From an uncultured Eubacteriales bacterium (GTDB lineage: Bacteria > Bacillota > Clostridia > Oscillospirales > Oscillospiraceae), in NCBI GenBank assembly GCA_900545925.1, contig URAZ01000052.1, positions 1 through 21,410 of the forward strand: a stretch of DNA of 21,410 nt, read 5' to 3'. Positions within the stretch are counted from its first letter, which is position 1. The number at the start of each line of letters is the position of its first letter. The notes beneath the pieces are model-generated. The model did not search any database and was not told where the DNA came from. It saw only the letters and a list, made by a program, of their open reading frames with translations. The translations under genes were made by a program, and so were the position numbers. This document shows positions 1-5,858 of this stretch, piece after piece.

Positions 1-92
1 GCCAGTCTTTTTTCAACATTCTTGTCTCGATTCTTTTTCCTCGCAGCCTTGATTTCTTGCGTTTCCTCAAGCGTGAAAGTGTATCTTTTCAT
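1..92 (-). CDS. Probable IS630-type transposase, N-terminal end only (runs off window)
   Basis: A minus-strand reading frame opens at an ATG at 92..90 and stays open to the window edge. It encodes about 30 residues beginning MKRYTFTLEETQEIK and continuing with a Lys/Arg-rich helix. This resembles the N-terminal helix-turn-helix start of IS630-family transposases, but the DDE catalytic part is outside the window. The ribosome site is weak (GATGAG just upstream). With only 30 residues the family call is tentative, and whether the element is intact cannot be seen. Confidence 0.4.
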   Translation of the reverse strand, partial: MKRYTFTLEETQEIKAARKKNRDKNVEKRL

Positions 93-156
93 TTCTCATC
101 ACCATCTTCATTATACAACAACGGCGTCAAATTATCAATCTTTTTAAAAAGATATT

Positions 157-222
157 AGTATAAAAACAAAAACGGCTGCCCTCAAGTCTTCCCTTAGTGA
201 AAGGGAGACTTGAGGGCAGCCG
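157..222 (-). terminator. Rho-independent terminator of the punA-mtnA operon
   Basis: A long inverted repeat spans 173-222: an outer 17-bp perfect arm (CGGCTGCCCTCAAGTCT), a one-base bulge and an inner arm of about 5 bp around a short loop. Read on the minus strand the hairpin is followed by GTTTTTGTTTTTAT, a T-rich tract. The plus-strand side has no T-run. It lies about 60 bases past the stop of the MtnA-like gene, so it is the likely end of that operon. Confidence 0.8.
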
Positions 223-281
223 CATGATAGCATTTTGTGGTTGAATACAGTGGATAGGCTGGGATTGCCGAAGTCGTGTCC

Positions 282-1352
282 TTACACGACAGTGTCATAC
301 TCGCCCGCGCCGCCGTCGGCAAAATAACGGTGCAGATCGAATGGGGAGAAGACACCGCGGTCAGTGACGATGCCGGAAATGAGGTGCGGCGGGGTCATGT
401 CGAATGCGGGATAATAGCCCTTCACGCCCTGCGCCGCCGTGCGCACGCCCATGGCCTGCAGCGTAAATTCCGGGTCGCGCATCTCAATTTTAACGGTGTC
501 CTTTGTTTCATGGCCGATATCCGGCGCGCCGGTAACGAATGTCGGAATACCGAAATGATTGGCGCAGATGGCGATCTGCAGTGTCCCAACCTTGTTGACG
601 ACATAGCCGTCGAGGCAGATTGCGTCCGCCGCGCAGGTGAACAGATCGACGTGCTCCCGCTCCATGACGAAGGCGGGCATATTGTCGGTGATCACGGTCA
701 CGTCGAAGCCCATATCATGGCAGACCGTGGCTGTCAGGCGTGCGCCCTGAAAGTACGGCCGTGTTTCCGGGCAGAACAGGCGGAAGGTCTTTCCGGACTG
801 CTTCGCTTCCTTCAGCATCATGCCGACGATCGTCTCGCCGAAGCACTGCGTCATGACCGTGCCGCCGTCTGGGATGAGCGGCACAAGATACTTTGCGATT
901 TCATTGACCTTGCTGTAGCGGCGGTTATTGGCGTTTACGGCATGTTCGCGGATAGCAAGATCAACCGGACGCCCCTCACGAAGCGCCAGCTTTGCCGCCG
1001 CCAGACAGCCGTCGCAGACCAGCTTCATCCGCTTGTAGGTTGTGGGGCGCGCGTTTGAGATTGTTTCGTCCGCTGCCTGCAGATAGGTCAGCTGCTCATC
1101 CGCAGATTTTTCCCGGCATTCATACGCGGCCAGCGCCATGCCCATGGCCGCCGCCGTATACGGCCCCGCGCTCTGCGTGACCATATCGCGGATGGCCTGC
1201 ATGACCTCTACATGCGTTTTGCAGCGAACAAATTCAATTTTTGCCGGGTAAATCCGGCGGTCGAGGATCCGCACCTCGCCCGCGTCGTACCACGCGACGT
1301 TTTCATATTGCAGCATGAAAGCCAGTCCTTCGTCTGCCCGGAACTGTGTCAT
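282..1352 (-). CDS. mtnA: MtnA-like sugar-1-phosphate isomerase (S-methyl-5-thioribose-1-phosphate isomerase family)
   Basis: This 356-residue protein belongs to the MtnA / eIF2B-like family, cytoplasmic enzymes that convert an aldose 1-phosphate to the ketose 1-phosphate. Visible family marks are a catalytic Cys in VMTQC (residue 170), ETRPYFQGARLTA (about 196-208), DNMPAFVM (223-230) and a catalytic Asp in CAAD (243), followed by NKVGT. The usual SSRPTAVNL segment reads NARPTTYKR here (100-108), which may alter the substrate. The start at 1352 has a clear GGAGGAG site. Its ATG overlaps the stop of the upstream nucleoside phosphorylase by 4 bases (ATGA), implying translational coupling. Known members act on methylthioribose-1-P. 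The neighbouring phosphorylase looks specific for inosine/guanosine, so ribose-1-P or deoxyribose-1-P is an alternative substrate (inference). Confidence 0.8.
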   Translation of the reverse strand: MTQFRADEGLAFMLQYENVAWYDAGEVRILDRRIYPAKIEFVRCKTHVEVMQAIRDMVTQSAGPYTAAAMGMALAAYECREKSADEQLTYLQAADETISNARPTTYKRMKLVCDGCLAAAKLALREGRPVDLAIREHAVNANNRRYSKVNEIAKYLVPLIPDGGTVMTQCFGETIVGMMLKEAKQSGKTFRLFCPETRPYFQGARLTATVCHDMGFDVTVITDNMPAFVMEREHVDLFTCAADAICLDGYVVNKVGTLQIAICANHFGIPTFVTGAPDIGHETKDTVKIEMRDPEFTLQAMGVRTAAQGVKGYYPAFDMTPPHLISGIVTDRGVFSPFDLHRYFADGGAGEYDTVV

Positions 1353-2176
1353 ACGTCCATCTCCTCCAGAATTTTTTCAAGATAGCGGCTGAACCGCTCT
1401 GCGACCGCCGCGCCCGTCTCGTTGACCTCCTCGCCGGAGACGGCTTCGCCCGTGATCCCGGCGGCCATATTGGTAATAACGGAAATGCCCAGCAGCGGCA
1501 GGCCGCAGTGCGCCGCTGTCAGCGCCTCCGTCACAGTTGACATGCCAACAGCATCGCCGCCCAGCGTGCGGATGGTGCGGATTTCGGCAGGCGTCTCGAA
1601 CTGCGGGCCGGGCATGAAGAAATATACGCCCTCCTGCACGGAAAAACCAAGTTTTGCTGCGCAGGTCTTTGCCAGTTTGCGCAGTTCCGGGGTGTACATG
1701 CGCGTCACGTCAAAAAAGCGCGGGCCGAATTCGTCCACGTTCCTGCCCCGCAGGGGACTGGAGCCGTTCAGTTTGATATGGTCGGCAATCAGCATGAAAT
1801 CACCGCGATGATAGGAAAGATTCACGCCGCCCGCCGCGTTCGTCACGATCAGAGCCTGGACGCCGAGCAGCTTTAAAAGCCGCACCGGCTGCGTCAGCTG
1901 CTCGAAATCGTAGCCCTCATAGCTGTGAAAGCGTCCCGCAAGGCAAACGAGCCGCTTCTCGGCCAGTTCTCCGAAAATCAGCTTCCCGGCGTGGCCGGGC
2001 GCGGTAGAGACGGGGAAGTTCGGAATGTCGTGATAGTCGATCTCAACTGTGTTTTGAAGCCTTTTTGCAAACGGTCCGAGCGACGAGCCGAGAATCACCG
2101 CGATCTGCGGCGCAAACGGCATCCGTGCCCGAACATAGTCCGCGCTTTGTTCATAAAATTTATACGGTTCATTCAT
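1349..2176 (-). CDS. punA: Purine nucleoside phosphorylase, trimeric class
   Basis: This 275-residue enzyme splits purine nucleosides with phosphate into free base and (deoxy)ribose-1-phosphate. Family marks: phosphate loop GSSLG (30-34), GRFHSYEGY (81-89), TNAAGG (112-117), PGPQFETPAEIR (189-200) and VGMSTVTE (210-217). The base-binding Glu (194) and the Asn in ITN (236) are both present. In this family that Glu/Asn pair goes with 6-oxopurines (inosine, guanosine) rather than adenosine or methylthioadenosine. The frame is open upstream to 2293, but the start at 2176 has an AAGGAAAGG site 12 bases away and lies just behind a sigma-A promoter. It is the first gene of a two-gene salvage operon. 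Confidence 0.9.
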   Translation of the reverse strand: MNEPYKFYEQSADYVRARMPFAPQIAVILGSSLGPFAKRLQNTVEIDYHDIPNFPVSTAPGHAGKLIFGELAEKRLVCLAGRFHSYEGYDFEQLTQPVRLLKLLGVQALIVTNAAGGVNLSYHRGDFMLIADHIKLNGSSPLRGRNVDEFGPRFFDVTRMYTPELRKLAKTCAAKLGFSVQEGVYFFMPGPQFETPAEIRTIRTLGGDAVGMSTVTEALTAAHCGLPLLGISVITNMAAGITGEAVSGEEVNETGAAVAERFSRYLEKILEEMDV

Positions 2177-2206
2177 AATCGCTGACCGCCTTTCCTTCTT
2201 TTGCTT

Positions 2207-2236
2207 ATCATACCGCGCAGGAGGGGACTCCGTCAA
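2207..2236 (-). promoter_or_regulatory. Sigma-A type promoter of punA-mtnA
   Basis: On the minus strand a TTGACG -35 (2236..2231) is followed after 18 bases by a TATGAT -10 (2212..2207). It lies 31 bases upstream of the punA start. Spacing and matches are good for a housekeeping promoter. Confidence 0.6.
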
Positions 2237-2513
2237 CCAAAACTGCAAAACATGGGGGAGCATGAACACATTGTGCTGGAAAAATCCAGACATCAGAAAC
2301 TATCTGGGCTTTTTCAGTGCCCGAACATTATGAATCAACAGCGGGACTGTACGGGAATACTCCGCCGACTGTGTTGGCTCTGTGTCGCCTCAGCAATGGT
2401 TTTGACCGCAGGTCAAAACCAGCGGTATTACTTACCGCTGCCATGCTTGTGCATGGAATTGTCGGACGATCGAACCCGATGAGTTTGGTTTAACAGACGA
2501 ATAATCAAAAAAA
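2237..2513. other. Gene-free stretch with three tandem perfect hairpins (2398-2456)
   Basis: No reading frame here has a convincing ribosome site or recognisable product. Back to back on the plus strand lie GGTTTTGACC-gca-GGTCAAAACC (2398-2420), AGCGGTA-ttact-TACCGCT (2421-2439) and CCATGC-ttgt-GCATGG (2441-2456), all with perfect arms. A weaker ATCG/CGAT pair follows at 2469-2480. The array ends in the hairpin/T-tract at 2514-2544. It could be a structured RNA, a mobile-element end or a decayed recombination site; the sequence does not decide. Confidence 0.6.
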
Positions 2514-2544
2514 GGAACCATCCGAATGGATGGTTCCTTTTTTT
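2507..2544. terminator. Bidirectional rho-independent terminator
   Basis: GGAACCATCC-gaat-GGATGGTTCC (2514-2537) is a perfect 10-bp stem. It is preceded by seven A and followed by seven T, so it can work on either strand. On the minus strand it closes the nuclease operon whose last stop is at 2608. On the plus strand it would end any transcript through the hairpin array at 2398-2456. Confidence 0.85.
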
Positions 2545-2574
2545 GTGTGTTCACTACACTATAGATGAACACAC
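2545..2574. repeat. Perfect 9-bp inverted repeat beside the terminator
   Basis: GTGTGTTCA (2545-2553) and TGAACACAC (2566-2574) are perfect arms around a 12-base loop. The repeat starts directly after the T-tract of the terminator at 2507-2544. No T-run accompanies it, so it is not itself a terminator. Confidence 0.7.
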
Positions 2575-2607
2575 GTCTTGTTGGAATGGCTCCAATCAAC
2601 TACAAAA

Positions 2608-2814
2608 TCAGGCACGCCTCTGCAAAAATGTTTTCTCTGCCATATGGATCACGAAGTCGCGTTCATCCGGATCGGCCTTTGCAAAATCGATCTGATACCG
2701 CTGGCAGGTTTTGCGGAAGTGGACAACGTAAGCCAGATCCTCTTTCGTCAGAGGCGCGACATAGCTGTCCGGCGCAGCAAGCGCGTCCAGCTCCAGATAT
2801 TTTTCGTTCTGCAT
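2608..2814 (-). CDS. Small uncharacterised protein encoded after the YhcG-like nuclease
   Basis: This 68-residue protein is not one I recognise. It is mostly helical by eye, with many acidic and basic residues and no signal peptide or membrane segment; the C-terminal half reads YQIDFAKADPDERDFVIHMA. It is preceded by a strong GGAGGT site 7 bases before the ATG, so it is very probably translated. It begins 30 bases after the nuclease stop on the same strand, before a shared terminator at 2507-2544, so the two are likely co-transcribed. A role as partner or regulator of the nuclease is only an inference from position. Confidence 0.65.
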   Translation of the reverse strand: MQNEKYLELDALAAPDSYVAPLTKEDLAYVVHFRKTCQRYQIDFAKADPDERDFVIHMAEKTFLQRRA

Positions 2815-2844
2815 CTGTCAAACCTCCGTTTTGGCTTCGCTGCT

Positions 2845-3849
2845 TTACTTGATCCGTTTCTGGATATCCTCCACGGACGGCAGCTGTTTTTCCAGCTCCT
2901 CCGGCAGCTTGCTTGTGACCTGATAAGCACTCACGCCGATGGGTTTGCTCATATCCTTCAGCGAATATTCCGCGACCAGATCATTTTTGCTCTTGCAGAG
3001 CAGCAGTCCGACTGACGGATTGTCCTGTTCTTTTTTCAAAATCCCATCAACTGCGGAGAGATAAAAATTCAACTGTCCCGCGTACTCCGGCTTAAATTCA
3101 CCGGTTTTGAGTTCAATCACCACGTAGCAGCGAAGGTTCAAGTTATAAAACAGCAGGTCGATATAAAAGTCGTCACCGCCGACGTTCAGGTGATACTGAT
3201 TTCCGAGGAATGCAAAACCGGTTCCAAGCTCCAGCAGGAGCTTCGTCACGTCCTTTACGAGCGCTTCCTCGATCTCCCGCTCCATCATATCCGTTTTGAA
3301 CGGAATGAAATCAAAAATATACGGGTCTTTCATTGTCTGGATGGCGAGCTCGCTTTGCGGAGAAGGCAGGCGCAATTCAAAATTGGATACCTTTTCGGCT
3401 AAAGCCTGCCGCTGATATAGACCGCTCTCGATCTGATGGACAAGGACATTGCGCGACCAGCCATTCTTTGCAGCCTGCTCCGCATACCAGATATGCGCTG
3501 CCGGTTCTTTTATCTTGTCCATCAGTGTGATGTGATGGTACCAAGTGATTTGTGCAAGCGGCGCTTGCACAATTTCATCAGCTGGAAAACGCGCCGCAAA
3601 CTTTGCCATATACTTGAGATTTCGGGCAGAATACCCCTTCATCTCTGGGAAGGACAACTTGATATCCGAGGCAAGGTTTTCGACAAACTTACTGCCCCAG
3701 ACCTTATGCGCGTTGATGACCGTGCCGATGGCGTGGTACAGCCGAAGCAGTTCGCAATTTACCTGAATCGTCGCACGGTACTGCGCCGTGCGGATTTCCT
3801 GTTTGACCAGTTCCACCGTTTCCAAGTATTCGTTCGCGTTCATCAGCAT
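2845..3849 (-). CDS. YhcG-family (DUF1016) PD-(D/E)XK nuclease domain protein
   Basis: This 334-residue protein has the two-part build of the YhcG/DUF1016 family: a helical N-terminal domain (about 15-150, with the family segment KGYSARNLKYMAKF near 71-84) and a C-terminal PD-(D/E)XK nuclease-like domain (about 160-315). The catalytic pattern is visible as FYIDLLFYN (Asp 231) followed by VIELKTGEF (Glu 246, Lys 248) and a Gln at 259. Length is usual for the family. The start at 3849 has an AAGGAGTG site 7 bases upstream, and a sigma-A promoter lies at 3872-3900. Members are common in mobile and defence-rich regions and beside restriction genes, but their role is poorly settled. Here the gene sits in a worn mobile island and appears intact. 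Confidence 0.88.
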   Translation of the reverse strand: MLMNANEYLETVELVKQEIRTAQYRATIQVNCELLRLYHAIGTVINAHKVWGSKFVENLASDIKLSFPEMKGYSARNLKYMAKFAARFPADEIVQAPLAQITWYHHITLMDKIKEPAAHIWYAEQAAKNGWSRNVLVHQIESGLYQRQALAEKVSNFELRLPSPQSELAIQTMKDPYIFDFIPFKTDMMEREIEEALVKDVTKLLLELGTGFAFLGNQYHLNVGGDDFYIDLLFYNLNLRCYVVIELKTGEFKPEYAGQLNFYLSAVDGILKKEQDNPSVGLLLCKSKNDLVAEYSLKDMSKPIGVSAYQVTSKLPEELEKQLPSVEDIQKRIK

Positions 3850-3871
3850 CGCGCATCACTCCTTGTAATCT

Positions 3872-3900
3872 ATTGTAACAGAGGAAAACGGGAAAAGCAA
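3872..3900 (-). promoter_or_regulatory. Sigma-A type promoter of the YhcG-like nuclease operon
   Basis: On the minus strand TTGCTT (3900..3895), a 17-base spacer and TACAAT (3877..3872) lie about 22 bases before the ATG at 3849. Confidence 0.5.
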
Positions 3901-3948
3901 ATGTACAATGTGTGCTGCCCACCCAATCAAGCACATTGGAAATACCAA

Positions 3949-4560
3949 TTATGCCTTTAACCGCTCCCTATCCAGTGACAACTTCAGCAACAGCATCTTG
4001 AATTCCGGCGATATCCATGACGCGAATTCGCAGCCAATCATCGGATGCGCAAATATTCCGCCGCCTTTGCCTTGTTTGGAAGCGATACCGATCGCCTCTG
4101 TCTTCTCAATCCATAGCTTTGGCGTCAAAGTAAACGAGGCAGTTTTCTTTTTCTCTAAAAGTTCAATGTAGCCCGCTTCTCTATAATCGGGGTTATTTTC
4201 CTGCTCCCACAGATTTAAAAAGGCTAGTGTATTTTCACTGCGCAGCCAGCTCTGTATCACATATCCCGGGGTATTCTTGCTGTGGTTTCGTGCAAGCTCA
4301 GTCAGCGAAATATAACTATCATCCTGCTTTTTGTGCTGAGGCTTCGACTGCTTTCTCTGTTCCATGCGGGCCAACACCTCCGCCTTACTTCTTTTATAGC
4401 CGGCAAGAACAGAAAGCCTGTATTCGTCAATCTCATTGTCCTTCGCAATTCGCAATATAATTCGGTCCCGCTCCTCACAGGTGATGATATCCTCAGCTAC
4501 GAGGGGCTCCAACAAGTTTCCGACACCGATCATATCCACCAAACTAAGTTTCTCTGCCAC
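3949..4560 (-). CDS. KilA-N domain protein, apparently C-terminally truncated
   Basis: This protein of about 203 residues has a KilA-N domain, a DNA-binding domain typical of phage and mobile elements (about 83-192: SYISLTELAR, YVIQSWLRSENTLAFLNLWE, GKGGGIFAHP, FASWISPEFKMLL). The N-terminal 60 residues are unrelated; the segment NLLEPLVAEDIITCEERDRI is like the short helical SHOCT-type module of other mobile-element proteins. I chose the GTG at 4560 over the in-frame GTG at 4569 because AAGAGGTGA sits 5-6 bases before it, whereas the earlier codon lies inside that site. The protein stops soon after the KilA-N core (RERLKA), where relatives usually continue. Truncation is therefore likely. 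Codon use is more AT-rich than in the flanking chromosomal genes. Confidence 0.75.
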   Translation of the reverse strand: MAEKLSLVDMIGVGNLLEPLVAEDIITCEERDRIILRIAKDNEIDEYRLSVLAGYKRSKAEVLARMEQRKQSKPQHKKQDDSYISLTELARNHSKNTPGYVIQSWLRSENTLAFLNLWEQENNPDYREAGYIELLEKKKTASFTLTPKLWIEKTEAIGIASKQGKGGGIFAHPMIGCEFASWISPEFKMLLLKLSLDRERLKA

Positions 4561-4615
4561 ATCTCTCACCTCTTAAGGTTATTGTAGCATAATGTACAGA
4601 AATATAAAAGATGGA

Positions 4616-4969
4616 TCAGTTCTGAGGCATAATATGCGAAACATAGCGCGTATTTTTTCTCGGCAAGCCCTCCTTGTCATAATCAATGTTACAGCGTGCC
4701 GCCTTTTCAAATTGTACATCCAGAAACTTCTTTAGCCCGATGATCGCCACATATTTTCCGTTAGAAAGAAGATGGTCTACCGCGGCACGAGTCCATTTTG
4801 CCTTTCCAGTCGGAGACGGTATTTGTTTTGCATAAAGCATATCCACAACCTTTCCCAAACTTGCCCCTGCCATATAGAAGTTAAAAATCAAGGCAACATT
4901 TTCTGCTTCGCTCTTATTGGTTTCAAGTCCCCCACTGTTGGTCAAAGTAAAACCATATGGTATTCTCAT
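4616..4969 (-). CDS. Recombinase-domain fragment of a large serine recombinase, with its own ribosome site
   Basis: The 117 residues match the central Recombinase domain of large serine recombinases (MRIPYGF, then NKSEAENVALIFNFYMAG, GKVVDMLYAKQIPSPTGK, WTRAAVDHLLSNGKY). The N-terminal catalytic resolvase domain with its nucleophilic Ser is absent, and so is the zinc-ribbon/coiled-coil end; the frame stops soon after RKNTRY. It is not simply a 5' deletion, because a strong AGGAGG site precedes the ATG by 8 bases. It is either an accessory DNA-binding protein of an element or a decayed recombinase that gained a start. It cannot catalyse strand exchange alone. It points to the 2.6-5.0 kb island being of mobile origin. 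Confidence 0.7.
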   Translation of the reverse strand: MRIPYGFTLTNSGGLETNKSEAENVALIFNFYMAGASLGKVVDMLYAKQIPSPTGKAKWTRAAVDHLLSNGKYVAIIGLKKFLDVQFEKAARCNIDYDKEGLPRKNTRYVSHIMPQN

Positions 4970-4982
4970 GTTTTGTTCCTCC

Positions 4983-5035
4983 TAAAATAAAAATTCCTAT
5001 GTTGCCACCTCATCCAAGAGATAAAACATAGGAAT
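4983..5035 (-). promoter_or_regulatory. Leader hairpin with T-tract directly before the recombinase-fragment ribosome site
   Basis: ATTCCTATGTT (4993-5003) and AACATAGGAAT (5025-5035) form a perfect 11-bp stem with a loop of about 21 bases. Read on the minus strand it is followed at once by TTTTTATTTT and then by the AGGAGG of the recombinase fragment. It could be a terminator for upstream read-through or an attenuator for that gene. Confidence 0.55.
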
Positions 5036-5115
5036 AAATGATATTTTGTTACCTTCTGCGTTGCCATTCTGCACAGCTTTTGAGTTATTTCATGTGATTC
5101 TCCAGCAGAAAAAGC

Positions 5116-5151
5116 AAAAGCCGTGTATAACTCAAGTTATACACGGCTTTT
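5116..5151 (-). terminator. Terminator of the tRNA-Met/tRNA-Glu unit
   Basis: AAAAGCCGTGTATAAC and GTTATACACGGCTTTT form a perfect 16-bp stem around a 4-base loop. It lies 8 bases past the encoded CCA of tRNA-Glu. On the minus strand a further GCTTTTTC follows. The A/T ends allow function on both strands. Confidence 0.85.
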
Positions 5152-5159
5152 GTCTAATT

Positions 5160-5234
5160 TGGTGACCCGTACGGGAATCGAACCCATGTTACCGCCGTGA
5201 AAGGGCGGTGTCTTAACCTTTTGACCAACGGGCC
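5160..5234 (-). tRNA. tRNA-Glu (anticodon TTC)
   Basis: The minus strand folds as a full 75-base cloverleaf. The acceptor GGCCCGT pairs with ACGGGTC. The anticodon stem CCGCC/GGCGG encloses the loop CTTTCAC with anticodon TTC. The T-arm contains GGTTCGATTCC and the CCA end is encoded. It begins immediately after the CCA of tRNA-Met with no spacer. Confidence 0.97.
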
Positions 5235-5310
5235 TGGTAGCGGCAATCTGACTCGAACAGATGACACTCCGGGTATGAACCGAATGCTCTACCAACTGAG
5301 CTATGCCGCC
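5235..5310 (-). tRNA. tRNA-Met (anticodon CAT), elongator type
   Basis: A 76-base cloverleaf on the minus strand. The acceptor GGCGGCA pairs with TGCCGCT with a G-T closing pair. The D-arm is GCTCAGTTGGTAGAGC, the anticodon loop TTCATAC and the T-arm contains GTTCGAGTC; CCA is encoded. A G at position 1 and no run of three GC pairs in the anticodon stem argue against initiator tRNA. An Ile tRNA with lysidine-modified CAT cannot be fully excluded. Confidence 0.93.
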
Positions 5311-5345
5311 ATATTGCCTTGCGCCGTATCTCACGGGCACGATGT

Positions 5346-5374
5346 ATTATAAAGGATGTCGAGCGATTTGTCAA
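5346..5374 (-). promoter_or_regulatory. Consensus sigma-A promoter of the tRNA unit
   Basis: On the minus strand a perfect TTGACA (5374..5369), a 17-base spacer and a perfect TATAAT (5351..5346) lie about 36 bases before tRNA-Met. A perfect match is typical of strong stable-RNA promoters. Confidence 0.9.
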
Positions 5375-5453
5375 CCGGAAACTTTCACTTTTTTAGAAAT
5401 TTCTCTATGTTTTTTCGCTCACCGGTGCATACTAGCAGCGGGTGATAAGAAAA

Positions 5454-5858
5454 ATGACACTTCTGTATTTTTGTCTGATTGTGCTTGCGGGCGGGACAGT
5501 CTATGTCTGTATTGAATTTCTATGGCGCGGACGTTCACATTGGAGCATGTTTCTGGACAGCGGACTCTGCGCAGCGCTCATCGGCATGCTCAACGAGTGG
5601 GCGCCGGGGCTGCCGCTGAGCGCGCAGGCGCTTCTGGGTGCCTGTGTCATATCGGGCTCAGAACTTGTGTTCGGCTTCCTGTTCAACCGTGCCTATACCG
5701 TCTGGGACTATCGTGGCCTGCCGCACAGCTTTCGCGGGCAGATTTGTCCGCAGTATTTCTGCGCGTGGCTGTTCATTGCGCTGCTGGCGGTATTTCTGGA
5801 CGATGGGCTTCGGGTTCTGGCTCTCGGCGAATCGCTGCCGCATTACAGCTTATTCTAA
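5454..5858 (+). CDS. Small membrane protein of the CmpB-like (putative ABC transporter permease) family
   Basis: The 134-residue protein has four to five predicted membrane spans (about 2-20, 31-50, 58-78, 105-122). The pattern of a Trp-Asp-Tyr (WDY) turn, then RGQICPQYFCAWLFIALLAVF, is like the PF06541/CmpB-type membrane proteins common in Clostridia; their molecular function is unknown. A GTG at 5442 is in frame, but GGGTGAT lies about 8 bases before the ATG at 5454, which I prefer. It converges on mtaB, overlapping it by 9 bases tail to tail. Confidence 0.7.
   Translation: MTLLYFCLIVLAGGTVYVCIEFLWRGRSHWSMFLDSGLCAALIGMLNEWAPGLPLSAQALLGACVISGSELVFGFLFNRAYTVWDYRGLPHSFRGQICPQYFCAWLFIALLAVFLDDGLRVLALGESLPHYSLF

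Larger units (their letters stand above)
2600..5040 (-). mobile_element. Remnant mobile island downstream of tRNA genes
   Basis: Four same-strand genes with mobile-element character (recombinase domain fragment, KilA-N protein, YhcG-like nuclease, small partner) sit in AT-richer DNA between the tRNA-Met/Glu terminator and a bidirectional terminator. No complete integrase, no terminal inverted repeats and no convincing att duplication were found. Boundaries are approximate and the element is inferred to be decayed. Confidence 0.45.

Noticed and set aside
276..1058. Long plus-strand open frame
   Set aside because: It is antisense to the MtnA-like gene, has no ribosome site and encodes no recognisable protein; it is a shadow of a GC-rich coding region.
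2398..2456. CRISPR-like array
   Set aside because: The three hairpins differ in sequence and have no spacers between them, so they are not direct repeats.
2468..2482. Possible tRNA remnant containing ATCGAACCC
   Set aside because: Only the T-loop-like nonamer matches; no acceptor, anticodon or D-arm can be drawn around it.
5428..5434. CATACTA before the CmpB-like gene as a sigma-G promoter
   Set aside because: Transcription would start on top of the ribosome site and no -35 fits, so it is probably chance.
5454..5486. Start of the CmpB-like gene at GTG 5442
   Set aside because: It would place the start codon inside the GGGTGAT ribosome site that serves the ATG at 5454.
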